NCBI RefSeq assembly: GCF_050436995.1
Contig: NC_134769.1
Span: 4,030,001-4,094,000, forward strand
DNA: 64,000 nt
DNA from: Anticarsia gemmatalis
Lineage: Eukaryota; Arthropoda; Insecta; Lepidoptera; Erebidae
Reading direction: 5' to 3'
The position numbers and the translations under genes were made by a program. Below are positions 1 to 12,184 of this stretch, piece by piece. The notes beneath the pieces were generated by a model. That model saw nothing but the letters and a program-made list of their open reading frames with translations, was not told the DNA's origin and did no database searches. Each line of letters starts with the position of its first letter. Within the stretch, counting starts at the first letter, position 1.

Positions 1-139
1 TTTATACTTTATTGCCATATCCATGTGTTATTATACTATTTAAGTATAAAATTGGAAAAGTTAATTGTGTAAAACTGTGAGATCTTAAGTGCCAATTTAT
101 GAATAACTAATTCACAAATTAATCACCTAAATTAAATTG

Positions 140-400
140 CCTCGGTAGTCTGGGTGTTAGAGTATATGACTGATGTCTTCATGGTCTCGGGTTCGATTCA
201 CCGGTTTCGATACAAAGTGCTACTGGTCTCTTCTAATATATATTAGAATGCTTTACGATAGTAGCCCGGAGTCTAGTAACTTGCTGCGGTATGTAGCTTG
301 CCCCCTTTTCCAAGGGGGTAACTTTGTAAAAGACGAACCCCAGCAGTATTTCGTACACCTCTCACCATACCTTTGAGTATAACAGGCGTGATGTTATGTA
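140..400 (+). mobile_element. tRNA-derived SINE, family 2
   Basis: A tRNA-like head with a B-box match (GGTCTCGGGTTCGATTC, about 184-200) is followed by a body with the landmarks AGCCCGGAGTCTAGTAAC and a tail GAGTATAACAGGCGTGATG (377-395). The same head, body and tail recur at 36.3, 42.9, 47.4, 50.0 and 63.5 kb. The A-box side is decayed. Short open frames across it are spurious. Confidence 0.75.
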
Positions 401-890
401 GGTATACTATGTTTTATAAATATTTTTGTCGGAGTACATTAGTGTTTTTACTGTTATTACTTAAAGGAATAAACAGCCTATGTATATTGGAAATATAAAG
501 ATATCATATAAACAGTTTTCTAAAAAATACTTTATTAAAGTTTATATTGTACTGTATTTTGTTTTCTATTATTCCATATTACTGTACTCGTGATTCATAA
601 GCCTAAAATTGCTACGTTTAAATAAATTTATAATAAAATAATATAATAAGTTAACAACATATGTTAACGACCAAATAAAATGTAGGCTGAATAGAAGTAA
701 AATTAGTTTTTCTTTAAATGGAGTTCATAAAATGTTATAGTTCAACAACTAAGCAGAAAGCATTTTATACAAAATTTGCTACTCACTGGATATCGAAAAT
801 ACTAAATTAAGAATATCAGTGCCCTGCAAGTTTATGTGGCTGATGGTGATCTGTTTAATACATTTCATCTAATTTCTATAGATATTTTTA
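401..890. other. No feature seen
   Basis: AT-rich DNA between a SINE and a LINE tail; no repeat, motif or coding signal recognised. Confidence 0.6.
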
Positions 891-970
891 ACCAATTACT
901 GTCCCACTGCTGGGCAAGGATCTCGTGCCAAATTTGAAGGAGAGGGCAGGCGTTAAGTTCGCTACGCTGA
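891..970 (-). mobile_element. LINE 3'-terminal fragment
   Basis: The plus strand reads CCAATTACTGTCCCACTGCT, GGGCAAGGATCTCGTGCCAA and GAGAGGGCAGGCGTTAAGTT. The complement carries the CCCAGCAGTGGGAC end also seen at 21.8, 30.5 and 36.9 kb. It is severely 5'-truncated with no reverse transcriptase sequence. LINE class unresolved. Confidence 0.55.
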
Positions 971-1521
971 AAGTACATAGAATATTTAATTATTATCTAG
1001 GTAAATCGTGCATGCCAAGGCTCTCTACTTAGTCGTCGGACTATAATACACTTCATGATATAATGCAGTAATCGTAAAAAAATAAATATATGAAGCCTTA
1101 AATTACTAGTTGTTGCATGCGACATAGCTTATTTTCGCTTTAAGCAAGGATTAACTCTCAGTTTTGAGTAGCAGTTAAGTAACAGAAAATAAAACGAAGA
1201 TACAAACATAATATTGTAAACCAACAAAAATTAGTAAAGATGTTTCCCAATAAGCTTTTAAACTTTAATTAACTTAACCTTTACATAGTATAAGATTTGA
1301 GTACAAGTTACTCCGCCCGCACTTCACTAAATACAAGCGAAACCAATGTATCCTTTGCCAAAACATCAAGAAAAATAAGATACAACTTATAATCACGTAA
1401 TTTATAATGTAATATTTAATTTTCAATTACAGCCATACAATGCAAAAGTTTAAAAGGTACACATACCACTGAAAACAAAAACAACTCTAACAGATTGTTT
1501 TGTTTAAGCTCATTTTAAAAT

Positions 1522-1567
1522 GACACTTTGAATAGATAAACTACCGCTAAATGTGCCCCAGAAACCT
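1522..1567. repeat. Hairpin MITE, TTAGCGGTAG family, one arm
   Basis: GAATAGATAAACTACCGCTA then AATGTGCCCCAGAAACC matches the right arm of the element at 46054-46170. The left arm is not visible. Confidence 0.55.
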
Positions 1568-1894
1568 TATTAATATTTCCTCAAAATTGTTCTCTAAAAC
1601 ATACAGAGAATCTCAGAACATTTTCTTGATAAATCCTTGAGTAATATTCCACAGTGGTGAAGCGTCAAGACGCATGTACCAGCTTGTATAAGGAAAATGA
1701 ATGGTAGAGTGGCGCCAGGGTATTATACATGTATGTATGTACATATGTATGGTCGTGTATGGCATAAGTTAACACGACGCATTGTCTTGATGTGTGAAGC
1801 TTTGTGGAAGGAAAACTTTCTTGTTGAGATGCAAATACTGAAGGATTACTAGTATTATGACTGTTTCTAATGTAATAACTACATAGATCACATA

Positions 1895-1949
1895 TGGTAT
1901 ACCCGAAGGTGAAAGTAGAGGTGTATGAAATATACCCACATTTCGCCAT
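1895..1949 (-). mobile_element. SINE family 2, 3' tail fragment
   Basis: The complement reads a GTGGGTATATTTCATACACC-like tail ending in TTCGGGTATACC. This matches only the 3' end of family 2 and resembles the fragment at 12461-12516. It is probably a 5'-truncated insertion. Confidence 0.55.
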
Positions 1950-4162
1950 TAATACATAATATTATAATATATATTAATTATCTTACTTATACGTCGCATA
2001 AGCTCTAATAAGTATAAAGAGTTTTGTCGATTCCAATCAATTTTGAAACTGTATTTCAGTGAATAAGAGAAATCTCTGTGCATGTAATACTCAGAATTTA
2101 CACTGCGTTTATTAGTGAGACACATAATGTAGATAGTAGATAAGAAAAACGGCCAAATTCATAAATATTCAACTTTGTCTAAGTAGAGATAAATATTTGA
2201 TAAAGTTCAAGTTTAATTTACGCATATTTTTCAAAAGATTTTATGGTTCCTAAAACAAAAATGTCATCAAAAGAAAAATAAGGAGTAATTAATAAATTTT
2301 CTTTAAGTTTAAAGAATTTCTTTCTAACTATACACTACGGTACATGTACAGAATGTTTTAAAAAGCACTCGAAGCAAACAGTTTCCTGAGTCAGTCGCAA
2401 TTTATCACGTGATAATAGTTGTCTAGGTTTTATCTTCTTTCTGTTTACGGCAGTCATATTGCAGGAAGATTACAGTAGTTGAAGTTTGTGAAGATTTTTG
2501 TACTAGTTGGGTATTCAATTTTACGCTTTTGCGAAGTAGATGAGAGATGTCGTTGGAATACATAGGATATAGGTAAAGTCACTTATACTATTTTTAAAGG
2601 TCTTAAGTAATCTAGGACATTTTAGTTTCTTTAAAATCTTCTTACTATTGAGTCAAAAAGATGGCTAGATAAAGCCTAACTTTTTTTTCCAACAACGCTC
2701 TTAATATAGTTTGTCCTTTACTAATATTGTAAAAGCTCTGACAACATCATTTACGAAGTCACAAAAGTGATATTCTATAATTCTACTTTTAATTAAATTA
2801 CTGTCTCAAGATTATAAAAAACATAACATAAATCTTATTTTTTTTCATTATACAGCACACACCACACTGTTACAGACTTTAAACAAAATCATGTAGCATT
2901 GACAAAATGTTACGTAAATTTTTCCATCCCACTCTTAAACACCCATACAAAAACAATTTCCTCATCAATTCCACCCTTAATTACTCCCATTAGACTTCTG
3001 CACGTTCCCTGCATACCCTCCATCTCTGTACAACGTCTCCGCTACCAGGAACTGCGTCTGAAGCAGCTGATTAAGTGCATAAAGCCCCGGCTACACCCTG
3101 TATATTATTTAAACTGCAACTATTCGCCAGAACCCTTCGAGCTCATTAATTACGTGTTCACTAATTGTGTAGTGTGTGGTTGATATAGGATATGTAGCTT
3201 CAATAGGCTAATATAGCCGGTGTAGGCTAAAATAGCCTCCAAAGGCTAGTCATGGGCTAATAGGTGGAGAAAAGAAGGATTCGATTTTTTTTCATTTTAT
3301 TGGTATTAGTTAATTATAAGTTATCACGACTATTTAATTAAATTAAAAGTTTTTAAGTGTTAAAGGAATTCTTATTAAGATATAAATTATTGTGTTCAAA
3401 CTAGATAATATAAAGGTGTAAGTGAGATTTGTACTTTCGAAAATGTATTATTTGAAACGGAGAATTGAAAATAGGACTTTCTGATTAACAATAGATTATA
3501 ATAGAAGTTTGCACCAAAGCAGCGACGGATGCTTAAATAATTTCGAAAAGTCAGAAGAAGTCAGACCGAATTTGAAAGGATAAAAAGGCGAACAGTAAAA
3601 ACTTGGCGATAACGGTAGTTTCACATAAACATAAAAATATTCTTGTATTGACATATTAATATTGCTGTCTTCGCCTTTCTAGGTTTTTACGATATCCCAA
3701 AGAAAGTCATATTGTGTCAATTAATTTAAATTTTACGATTTTGTTATGATTAGTCATAATTTATTAAGAAAAATATATATGTGCGTTTTTAAACTACAAC
3801 CATAGATCTATAGTATAATCAATCATTTTATGATAGCTACCAAAAGGATGCGGCATTTTTATCCGATAAAGGAAATTATAGTCTAGTTAAGAAACTATAA
3901 AAATGAGTATAAAAAAATCAAAATTCGATATTTTTGTGTTTTATGAGATATCGTTAATATTTAAAAACGGCTTTTTATGTTTCACTCATGTTTTTGTGAG
4001 TAGTTAGTAAATTAATTTTGAAGATAGAAAAAATTGCTCAAAATTTATCCTGTGGTTTAGTGCCGCTATGTAGAGTAGCGTAGTTTCTATTAAATTACAA
4101 TTTTCGGAATGAGTTTTATTCTCTTACGAAACAAATATATACAGATCTAAACAAGAGCTATT
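1950..4162. other. No gene seen
   Basis: AT-rich. It holds a 14-bp palindrome TTATCACGTGATAA near 2402, a moderately GC-richer 94-codon frame (2899-3183) without recognisable similarity, and the TAGGCTAA tandem at 3.2 kb. Confidence 0.55.
3204..3264 (+). repeat. Short degenerate tandem TAGGCTAA(T/A)ATAGCC
   Basis: TAGGCTAATATAGCC, TAGGCTAAAATAGCC and AAGGCTAGTCATGGGCTAAT follow one another. The units are partly self-complementary. Confidence 0.5.
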
Positions 4163-4341
4163 AGTAGCGCGATAGATCTATCGACTACCGACAACCGCCT
4201 AGCTATCGAGAAATTTTAAACAAAAACCGGTTTAGCGCCTCTACCGGGCTCCGTAAGAACTATTTTGGCAGTACATTTTAAATGTCAAACTCTCGATACT
4301 CGACAGCATAGTATAGTATAACATGTAGAGAAACGCGGTAC
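4163..4341 (+). mobile_element. ~180-bp MITE family B, tandem unit 1
   Basis: GTAGCGCGATAGATCTATCG opens it, followed by CGACAACCGCCTAGCTATCG, TTAGCGCCTCTACCGGGC and TAAATGTCAAACTCTCGATA. It ends GTAGAGAAACGCGGTAC. Ends are inverted (GTAGCGCGAT / ATCGCGCTAC in the consensus). Non-coding. Confidence 0.78.
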
Positions 4342-4349
4342 AGAAGTCG

Positions 4350-4512
4350 ACCCTCTACTGCTATCGACTGTCGACAACCGGCTAGCTATTGAGAGATTTT
4401 GTATGAAAACCTGATCAGCGCCAGCGGTTGCGTAGGAACTAATTGTTCAGTTCCTTTTTAAATGTCAAACTCTCGATACTCGACAGTACCGACTGTAGAG
4501 AATTGCGCTACA
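4350..4512 (+). mobile_element. ~180-bp MITE family B, tandem unit 2
   Basis: Starts 8 bp after unit 1 in the same orientation: CTATCGACTGTCGACAACCG, GATCAGCGCCAGCGGTTGCG, AATGTCAAACTCTCGATACT, and ends TGTAGAGAATTGCGCTAC. The pair looks like a head-to-tail dimer sharing a terminal repeat. Confidence 0.78.
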
Positions 4513-4883
4513 GACTATGAACGTGAAATAAGAGAGAGTGCATCAGTATTTTATAGTTTATCCATGCACTTATTTTGTTTAACTGTTAATTAAACTACTT
4601 AAACAAGGTATACGACTTTGAATATCGATTGTGATTGGTTTAATTTAATATGGTTTTCACAGGTTTTACCTATTTCAGAGTTAAGTAAAGAGTTACTGCA
4701 AAAGACCCAATCTGGACTCGGTTTTGTATTTCTGTTGAAATTTTCTCAATAGCAGCTTAAAAGATTAGATTCACATTTAATATGTTCATTTTCTAGCTTT
4801 TTTAACTAGTTTCTTTTTATTTACGATAAAATCAAATCATTTATTTATATAGGTGAAATGCTGACACTTATGATAGTCAATGA

Positions 4884-5070
4884 TAACAACTCCGGCACTA
4901 AGAATTTATCTTCTGAGATCTTTTACAAACATATAAACAAAGGACTCAAAGTACAACCAGTCCCGATATTTGTGGATAGCAGAAATATTTATTCTGTGTG
5001 GAAATTGAACCCACGACATCCCGACACACTGGTCACTACCGGTGATCACCGCTATAACCACTTAACAGTC
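4884..5070 (-). mobile_element. tRNA-derived SINE, family 1, decayed
   Basis: Co-linear with the 28.7-kb copy on the same strand: CAACTCCGGCACTAAGAATT, TTTTACAAACATATAAACAA, CAGTCCCGATATTTGTGGAT, TCTGTGTGGAAATTGAACCC, then CACGACATCCCGACACACTGG. The B-box has substitutions and the A-rich tail is gone, so this is an old copy. The 107-codon frame at 4858 arises from it. Confidence 0.78.
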
Positions 5071-7323
5071 TTCCCACTAAGTGTTAATGGCAAGACGATA
5101 CAAAAAAATATCTTCAAAAAACTACTTAATATAGATCTATTTCTTCTCACTTTACCAACCTTTAATTTCCGAAATGTATAGAAATTCTCCCAAACATTCG
5201 GTATTGGTTGAGATGGGGCCCCTCTCTGGGGAATATAAGATATTGATTGGACTTTACCCGCCGTTTTCAATACTTTATTATCAGCCCCTGTAGGCTGCGT
5301 GCCCATTGTCTTTGCCCAGATTGAGCTATGGATGATATAGTCCGACATCTTCGTACAGGGCGTCAGCAAGCACAATTTATCTAGATTTTAATTAATATTG
5401 GGGACTTTCGTTTTAACATGGTTGCTTAGCAGTCAAAGTAATGCAATCAAAAAACTATATTTTTATGAATCCTGTGTTATGCCTTAAATTAAAGAAAAAA
5501 TATATTTCTGAGTATTTCCAATATAAAGTAGTGGTATCAAATAGGCTAGTGTTCTCTGGCTTTTCAAGCTTGCGGATCACAAATGTTCAAAACTCAGAAT
5601 TTTGACACCTCCAGCAGCCGCGAACCTTGCATACAAGGCTGCCTACTTAGTTGTTAGACCAAAAAGTTATTTTTATTTTTCTTATATTTTTACAAGTATA
5701 CTCCATTTTGAAATGTTGACGTGAAGGATCGGTGCGTTGGGAGTTATTCGGCTGTTGTTGTTAATGCAGGGGTAGTCAACTACTTTGTTAGTACGATTAT
5801 TTGATTTGAAGAATAATTTCACGATATTATTTAGAAATGGGTGACGGGTGTTTTAGTACATTCTCAATTTCTTTTTGGTTTTATACGTGTATACTGAAAT
5901 AAGATAAGTTCAAAATATAAGCCTTACAGTCGCACACATTTAATATCCAGGATTTAATCATTAACCGTTACTAAGCTGAATAACTTGATAACAAAGAGTC
6001 AAATCTGAGAATCGAACCAGAATCCTAATAAAAATATTACATAAATTATTAAATAAAAAATAACAGTCACCAATCTTAAAACTGAAAATACAAAATTTAA
6101 CCAAGAATGCAGCAACCCATCCAAAACCCGGCCGCAATACATCACCTTACCCTCCATAAACAATCCCTTAAAACAAAACACGAGTTTTACAACCAACAAT
6201 TAGTTAATCACTACCTTGAATAGTTGACGTATGGGGGTGCTGGTGACGATGGCGCATTGGTCGCATGCCATTCCTCGGGGGGTCCCAGGTACAATAATAA
6301 TAATTAGCGAGCTAGGGTTGCGTGCTAATTTCGCGGTCTAATGGCCGACATACCGGGCAGGGACGGATTTGGGGGTTATTGTGGTAATTATATTTTTGTT
6401 TCTTTTTTGAGTTTTAATGACACTTGATTTTGATATTATATTGCAGGTTCATAGATTATAATATTGGGAAATAATGCAACGTACACTTTAAACGACCCTT
6501 AAAAAAAGAAGGTGCTGGCATGGCATGCCTAGCAATAAATAATACTAAAGAAAATATCAGTATTTCCATAAAGCCTGAGTAGGTACTGTAAATATTTTGT
6601 ATGTAAAAGAGATATATAACCAGTATTTCAAAGACAAGTTCTGCGATTGGCAATCACGGGATCTGTGATTCAATATCTATTAAAAATGAAATAACGCAAA
6701 AAAATTGTGTCAGGTCAATAAAAATGTATGGAAAAACTCACGTAAACAAACTGAAAAGATTTCAGCCGGCACATTGCCCACAATAGGAGTTCATACGACA
6801 ATTCATAAGTAACAAACTGCCTATCTGAAGTAAAACTATTTCAATTTTAACTTCTGCGGGATATAAGATACTGGGATGAACTACCCACAATCTTTGTATT
6901 CTTTCACTTGGTTTTTGTCAAAAAACGCTACTTTATTGACGAAAAGCTGAGCAAATGTACGGGAATATACATTTGCTTTAAATACTTTAATTAGTGTCAT
7001 TTATTATGTAATTAGTTTACTATGTACTGCTATTAGTGCCTGCAGTGGTCAGTAAGGTTTTTGAAAGATTAAATAGTTCCAATTAGAAATATTTATTTCT
7101 AGACTTTGGATAACTTTACTTTTTCTGTACTCCAATTTTAGCACTTTTCTAGCGATTAGCATTTAGATTGCTTTCAAAAAAGCAATAGCCAAAACCAGAA
7201 ATTTCAGACTACTAATTGGTATTATTTTGATACAATATTACTGCATTGCATATGCATGTCAACAAATATTACTTACCAAGATTGGGTTACGAATACGACT
7301 CCAATTTCAAAACAAACCATGAG
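5071..7323. other. No gene seen; two GC-richer patches
   Basis: About 5200-5370 and 6230-6370 (CCTCGGGGGGTCCCAGGTAC, ATGGCCGACATACCGGGCAG) stand out from AT-rich DNA and may be old repeat pieces, but nothing matches elsewhere in the window. A segment near 5600-5660 shares TGCATACAAGGCTGCCTACT-like sequence with 1010-1045, probably an old tRNA-type repeat. Confidence 0.5.
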
Positions 7324-7485
7324 GTCTATCACGTATCTCAGTTGACAACTACTAGTCAATATGTTGTACATTGTTTTCTTCCTTAGATTACAGTGATTAA
7401 CACGTTACATCAAAGCAGCAATGTACTGAATAGTGACCATTAATTTTACATACATTAGCTTAACTGAGATACGTGATAAGCCCGT
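7324..7485 (+). mobile_element. Inverted-repeat MITE, family A
   Basis: TCTATCACGTATCTCAGTTG (7325-7344) is mirrored by AACTGAGATACGTGATAAGC (7462-7481). The core GTTACATCAAAGCAGCAATG matches the nested copy at 22.55 kb and the copy at 35.97 kb. About 160 bp, non-coding. Confidence 0.82.
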
Positions 7486-8612
7486 AGGAAAGCGCAAAGT
7501 TAGTCTCAAATTTTCTAAAACTAGATTTTACCTAAAGATTAATTCTACATCCATCCAAGATTCAAAGTACCAGCATGGATCAATCACAATCATAACTCTA
7601 TAGGATTTCGTAGATTGATGTTGCTGTAGAATAGTGGGGTAGTATACGAATTTAACTTTGAAAACTGCGATTAAATGGACGAAATAATTTGAGGGTAATA
7701 ATTAAAAAATACGGTATTTTTCTATACAATTGAAGTGTTGTAAGGTAAGGTCAGGCAGCTTTAAAGAACCGTGATATCATCAACGTATTCAATACTACGA
7801 AAGGAAAACTAGTTAAGTAATATAAATGACTACCTGTGACGACGACATTAGACGTGATTAGTAGTGACTCAAGGTCTAACACATCTCTTGGTAAAAGAAG
7901 TTGACGGCATCCAAATTTCGCATTTTTGTAATGTATAGCTTACGAATTACCAGCCTGCAAGCTACCTATCAGAGCATTTTTTACAGAAATGGGGAAATTG
8001 AATACCGCTTCGCTAAACTTAGGATATCTGAGAATTCATATTCAGCTGTTGCTTGCACTATCACTTAAAACTCAAATGCAATATTATCATTATTGTATGC
8101 ATATTAAAATAATCCATAAGTTGTTTTTTTTATTATAAAAACACCTAAACTGAAACGGCCTACTAAAAACTTAAAACTGAACAAAAGCAAATCCCACCGC
8201 TATTTCAGTAACGATTTACGATTGTTTTCAAATATTGCTGTTGCATTAGAAATACTTAAAATACTTTTGAGTTATAGCCAAAATATTATTCTTATATTGC
8301 TACGGTAAAATATATTTATTATGATTTTAGTTTTATAGTTTTTCGATATAAAGATCAGTAAACGTTGTGATTACCTTCATAAAACAACGGCTTTATGAGC
8401 TGAATAGCAAGTGGAGATTAACATTCTCCATCGTAAGCAACTATTGGCACATCTATGAACGATGGGTGGCCTTTTTATTGATACTGGCCATGTTTATAAT
8501 TATAGGTATATTTTTCTATCGTCAGATAACTCTATCTAAAGAGTAACTTTAAGATTTTGATAGATTCCTCGCTTGCTTACATGTCGCGAAATAAAAGGTA
8601 GAGAGACAGTTG
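7486..8612. other. No feature seen
   Basis: AT-rich DNA between MITE family A and MITE family B copies. Confidence 0.6.
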
Positions 8613-8796
8613 CGTAGCGTTATTCTCCATCACTATCGGCTATCGACTGGCTTCATGTCGGTGGCGGTGATCGAGAAATTTTGTATGAAAATCTGATGAG
8701 CGCCTCTAGCGAGCGTCGTAGGAACTATTTTTGCAGTACATTTTAAATGTTAATCTCTCGATACCCGATAGTACCGTCTGCAGATAATCGTTATAC
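8613..8796 (+). mobile_element. ~180-bp MITE family B
   Basis: CGTAGCGTTATTCTCCATCA opens it, the middle TGAGCGCCTCTAGCGAGCGT and CTATTTTTGCAGTACATTTT is well kept, and it ends CTGCAGATAATCGTTATAC. Full length. Confidence 0.78.
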
Positions 8797-9874
8797 TTAT
8801 TAATTGTTATTTAAGATATATGAGTCACTTAATCAAGTATGACTTTAGAGTGCTTCAAACTTGACAAGTGGATGACAAACAAAAAAGCATCTTGACAGAA
8901 TTTCAATAAATCATCACGTAAATCCTCAAAAACTAGTTTTAAAAGAAAACGCATCAATCTATCCAATAAAATATCGAATGACGTCACCGAACAATGATGG
9001 ATGACGTGTGAGATTTCAAAAAAATAGGTTTATCATAGAAAATAGGTTTTTGGTTAAGTGAAAGGTATTTTGAACGTGGTATCAAAAGGCTGGCTAATAA
9101 CAAGTGATGGAGCTTGTATAATATAGAAAGAATTGAAGTAATATGAGATAGGCTATAGAGGTTTAGTAAAAGCTTTGTGTGGGAGAAGATAGGTGTAGAA
9201 TAACAGTTACTTTAGTCCTTTTATTAGTCCTTTTATTATTTGTTACAAAGGTTAATGCAACGATAGTGCTAGGGAATAAATTCTGTTGGACGGATAGAAT
9301 CTAAAATTACCAAAGGAAATAACAACTAGAATAAAAAAAATAGGATAGTCAGTCTTAAACAGAGAAAAAATGTTAATGATCTATTTTGTTAATGATTCAA
9401 TTGTACAAGAATTTTGTACAATTAACATAATTTGGGTAAGAAAATGTTATTTTTGATGAACAAAATAATTGTATGGTGCAAAACACCCCGAATTCTGAAA
9501 CGATCCAAATTTTTTTATTTAAATTTTACTTCTGAGCTTTACAAAAAACGTATTTTGGCATGTTAAAGTTCGGCCCTGCTAATCATCGGCGCGCAGGGCT
9601 GCCACCTACATACGTTTAATTAATTTTAAAACATGTAAGGGTTCCAAAACATACAAATACAAGTTTCAGAGGCTCTTTATTTAATTATCCAATTCACATG
9701 GAGATCTGATTCTAAACTTGAAATATTGCTGTTTTTGGATGAAGATAATAATCGAAAAGACTATGAAGTATGACTTATTAGGAGAAACTCCGGTAGCGAG
9801 ATTAATTTTAAAAACATACAAATTACAGGAAAATCGGAACTATTCAACCTCATAGCTTCAAGAATACACACATA
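8797..9874. other. No gene seen
   Basis: It contains one full CRE octamer TGACGTCA at 8979-8986 and a twofold AGTCCTTTTATT repeat near 9214-9237; otherwise plain AT-rich sequence. Confidence 0.55.
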
Positions 9875-9930
9875 TACATATATAATATGTAAAATCAAGC
9901 CTTTTCCTATTGGGGAAGAAACTAAAGTAA
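9875..9930 (-). repeat. Family 3 tail fragment
   Basis: TATGTAAAATCAAGCCTTTT followed by CCTATTGGGGAAGAAACT parallels the 23.4-kb copy's first 50 bp. Confidence 0.45.
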
Positions 9931-10570
9931 TATAAAAATTTTGAAATTTTTATATTTATTTGCTTCAAGAAAGATTTGTTTAAATAAAATTATGACGTCA
10001 TAAGCGTATTTATTCCCTAACCAAAATTAAAGAAAGAAGGAAAGAATAAAATTTATTTAGTAGAACCAGCAAAAATAATAATAATTACACACTGCTTCAT
10101 ACATATCCAAGAGATTTCTCTATTGAATATAGTATTATATTTATTATTTTAGAATCATGTTTGTACGTGAAAGTATATACCCAACTATCGTTGTCATTCG
10201 CTACATTAAACAATTTTTCACGCAAGACAACTCGTTTAGTTTTCCATATCAACACGTTTATTGTTATATGTTACCATGACCCAGTATATAAGAGAAATAT
10301 GTGAAGGAGATGTAGCTTTGTATGGATGAGAATGGCTTGGATACGTAGCTCGAAAAATGGCAGGTTTCAATTTCCTTTTTTTCAGACATCTTTGAGTATG
10401 CTTGGGTGTGTACAGAATTCTCCCATTTCATCACCTTCTACTATCTACTGTTTCAATTCTTCTGCTGCTTATGACTTGCAGCGTAATTAAACAGCGTTTA
10501 TTTTTTACGAGTATTGTTAGATTTGTTAGGTATATTGCGGTCTTTACATAGGAAATGATGAATACGATAA

Positions 10571-10690
10571 ATTTTATATGAAAATCAAATCAGCGCTCCT
10601 AGTGGTTGCCGTACGAACAAATTCTGAAGTATATTTTAAATGTCAAACTCTCGATGCTTGATAGTACCGACTGCAGAAAATCGCGATACT
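10571..10690 (+). mobile_element. ~180-bp MITE family B, 3' two-thirds
   Basis: Begins at ATTTTATATGAAAATCAAAT, contains CAGCGCTCCTAGTGGTTGCC and AATGTCAAACTCTCGATGCT, and ends GCAGAAAATCGCGATAC. The left third is missing. Confidence 0.7.
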
Positions 10691-11259
10691 TCGCAGTTGA
10701 ATCATTTACTAACACTAAGACAATGACTGCTTACTTTCTTCGTTTACTGGTAAGTATATTGCGGTCTCTATCTAGGAAATCATTATTAGCACTAATTACT
10801 CAATTATCTTGATCTGAGAAGGAAGTAATGAAAAAGTATAAAAGTTCAGATTATGGTTAGAAAAACCGTAATGTTTCAATAAAATTCAGTGAAGCGTTTC
10901 TTATGGTAGATAATTGGAGTTAATACGCTTTTTATTTGTTAGTAGAAATGTAATTTTGTGCTCACTGTAATTATATTTACCCCGTTCTAAGTAATGATTA
11001 TGATAAACATTTTAATACGTTTTAATAAGCGTATCTGGATCGCGAATTCGCACTTCCAACGAAGCGCTGGATAATAAAATTATGGTTATTTTAAAATAAA
11101 ATAAACTTACCCATTATTACACCATGGTTTGGCACGCTGGCCATGTAACTGGAAGTCTCTTCATCTCTGCAACAATTGTTTAACAGGACTCAAATTAGAA
11201 GTGCTTGTAATTTAGATTCTTTTAATTTTTATATCGCTTTTTATTTAGTCACAGATCGA

Positions 11260-11468
11260 CCCAGATAAAGCATGTTGCGCAACCCTAAAAATGAACGGTT
11301 TTTCATGTATTAAACACGGAAAACCGTTAATTTTTAGTTTTTCGAGTCAGAACCTCATGAGCTGTGATAGTTAGACAGTTGAAAATTTTCACAGATGAGT
11401 GTATTACTCTTGATGTTATAATAAAAAATACTAAATTACAGAACAACTCGCACTTGGCCGGTTTTTTA
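11260..11468 (-). repeat. Dispersed repeat, family 5
   Basis: It contains GACAGTTGAAAATTTTCACA and ends GAACAACTCGCACTTGGCCG then GTTTTTT, whose complement AACCGGCCAAGTGCGAG is a repeat start I recall from moth genomes. The only partial second copy here is at 18634. Confidence 0.45.
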
Positions 11469-11643
11469 AGATTCCAAGAGAAATTGTTTATATTGTGATT
11501 TTAACAATAAGGTACCTAATACATAAGTTTAAAGACACCCTATAAGTTGTATCTACCCGTGCCATACTAGTACACAATGTAATCAAGTGACAATCCACTA
11601 TGATACAACATAGTTGTGATGTTTGACATTCCGTCTGCGCTGT

Positions 11644-11681
11644 GGTCGCACCGCGGTCGCTTGTGGTCGCATACCGGTCGC
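11644..11681 (+). repeat. Four GGTCGC hexamers at helical spacing
   Basis: GGTCGC begins at 11644, 11655, 11665 and 11676, i.e. steps of 11, 10 and 11 bp, inside a GC-rich island in AT-rich DNA. Confidence 0.6.
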
Positions 11682-12124
11682 GGTTTCAGTCACCTCGCGC
11701 GTCTGTTTCATATTGTATGTTGTAGTAGATACAATTTGTAAGAGATGAACGTTTGAATGTTTTGGGTCGATTTATAGATAAACTTTTTAGGTGTACTGTG
11801 CTACTCACAAACGTCGCGTTTTTTCCCTTCATAAACAGTTGCAAAATTGATTAAAAGCGACAGAATAATATATATTACATTAGAGCTTACACGACGATAA
11901 TAAAGGTTTTACAGTATTACAAAATACTTAATTATACGTACAGTAAACCCTGACTTAATATAATTATATGTTATCTAGTATCGTCCGTGTATAAAGTAAA
12001 AGCTACTGAAACAATTTCGTATAAAATATAATTTCTTATTCTTTATTTACATTATTATGTACAACCTGTCTTATAATATGTATTGAATGAAGCAAGGTAC
12101 GTTTATGAGGATCGTATCAAGTGA

Positions 12125-12184
12125 CGTCCTTTAGTCTCTGCCTACCTCTACGGGAAAATTCATTGTATGTTTGTATGTATGTAA
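12125..12184 (+). repeat. Family 3 tail fragment
   Basis: CGTCCTTTAGTCTCTGCCTA then CCTCTACGGGAAAATTCATT and a TATG-rich run is the plus-strand version of the family 3 tail. Confidence 0.5.

Noticed and set aside
52..376. 67-codon frame at 173-376
   Set aside because: Lies within SINE family 2.
2899..3183. 94-codon frame in a slightly GC-richer stretch
   Set aside because: No recognisable domain, no splice or promoter context; length is expected by chance.
5052..5375. 107-codon minus-strand frame
   Set aside because: Starts in unassigned sequence and runs toward a decayed SINE; no motif or similarity recognised.
11545..11738. Possible transposon with TTGTATCTAC/GTAGATACAA ends
   Set aside because: Only about 10 bp match, no target duplication and no second copy seen.
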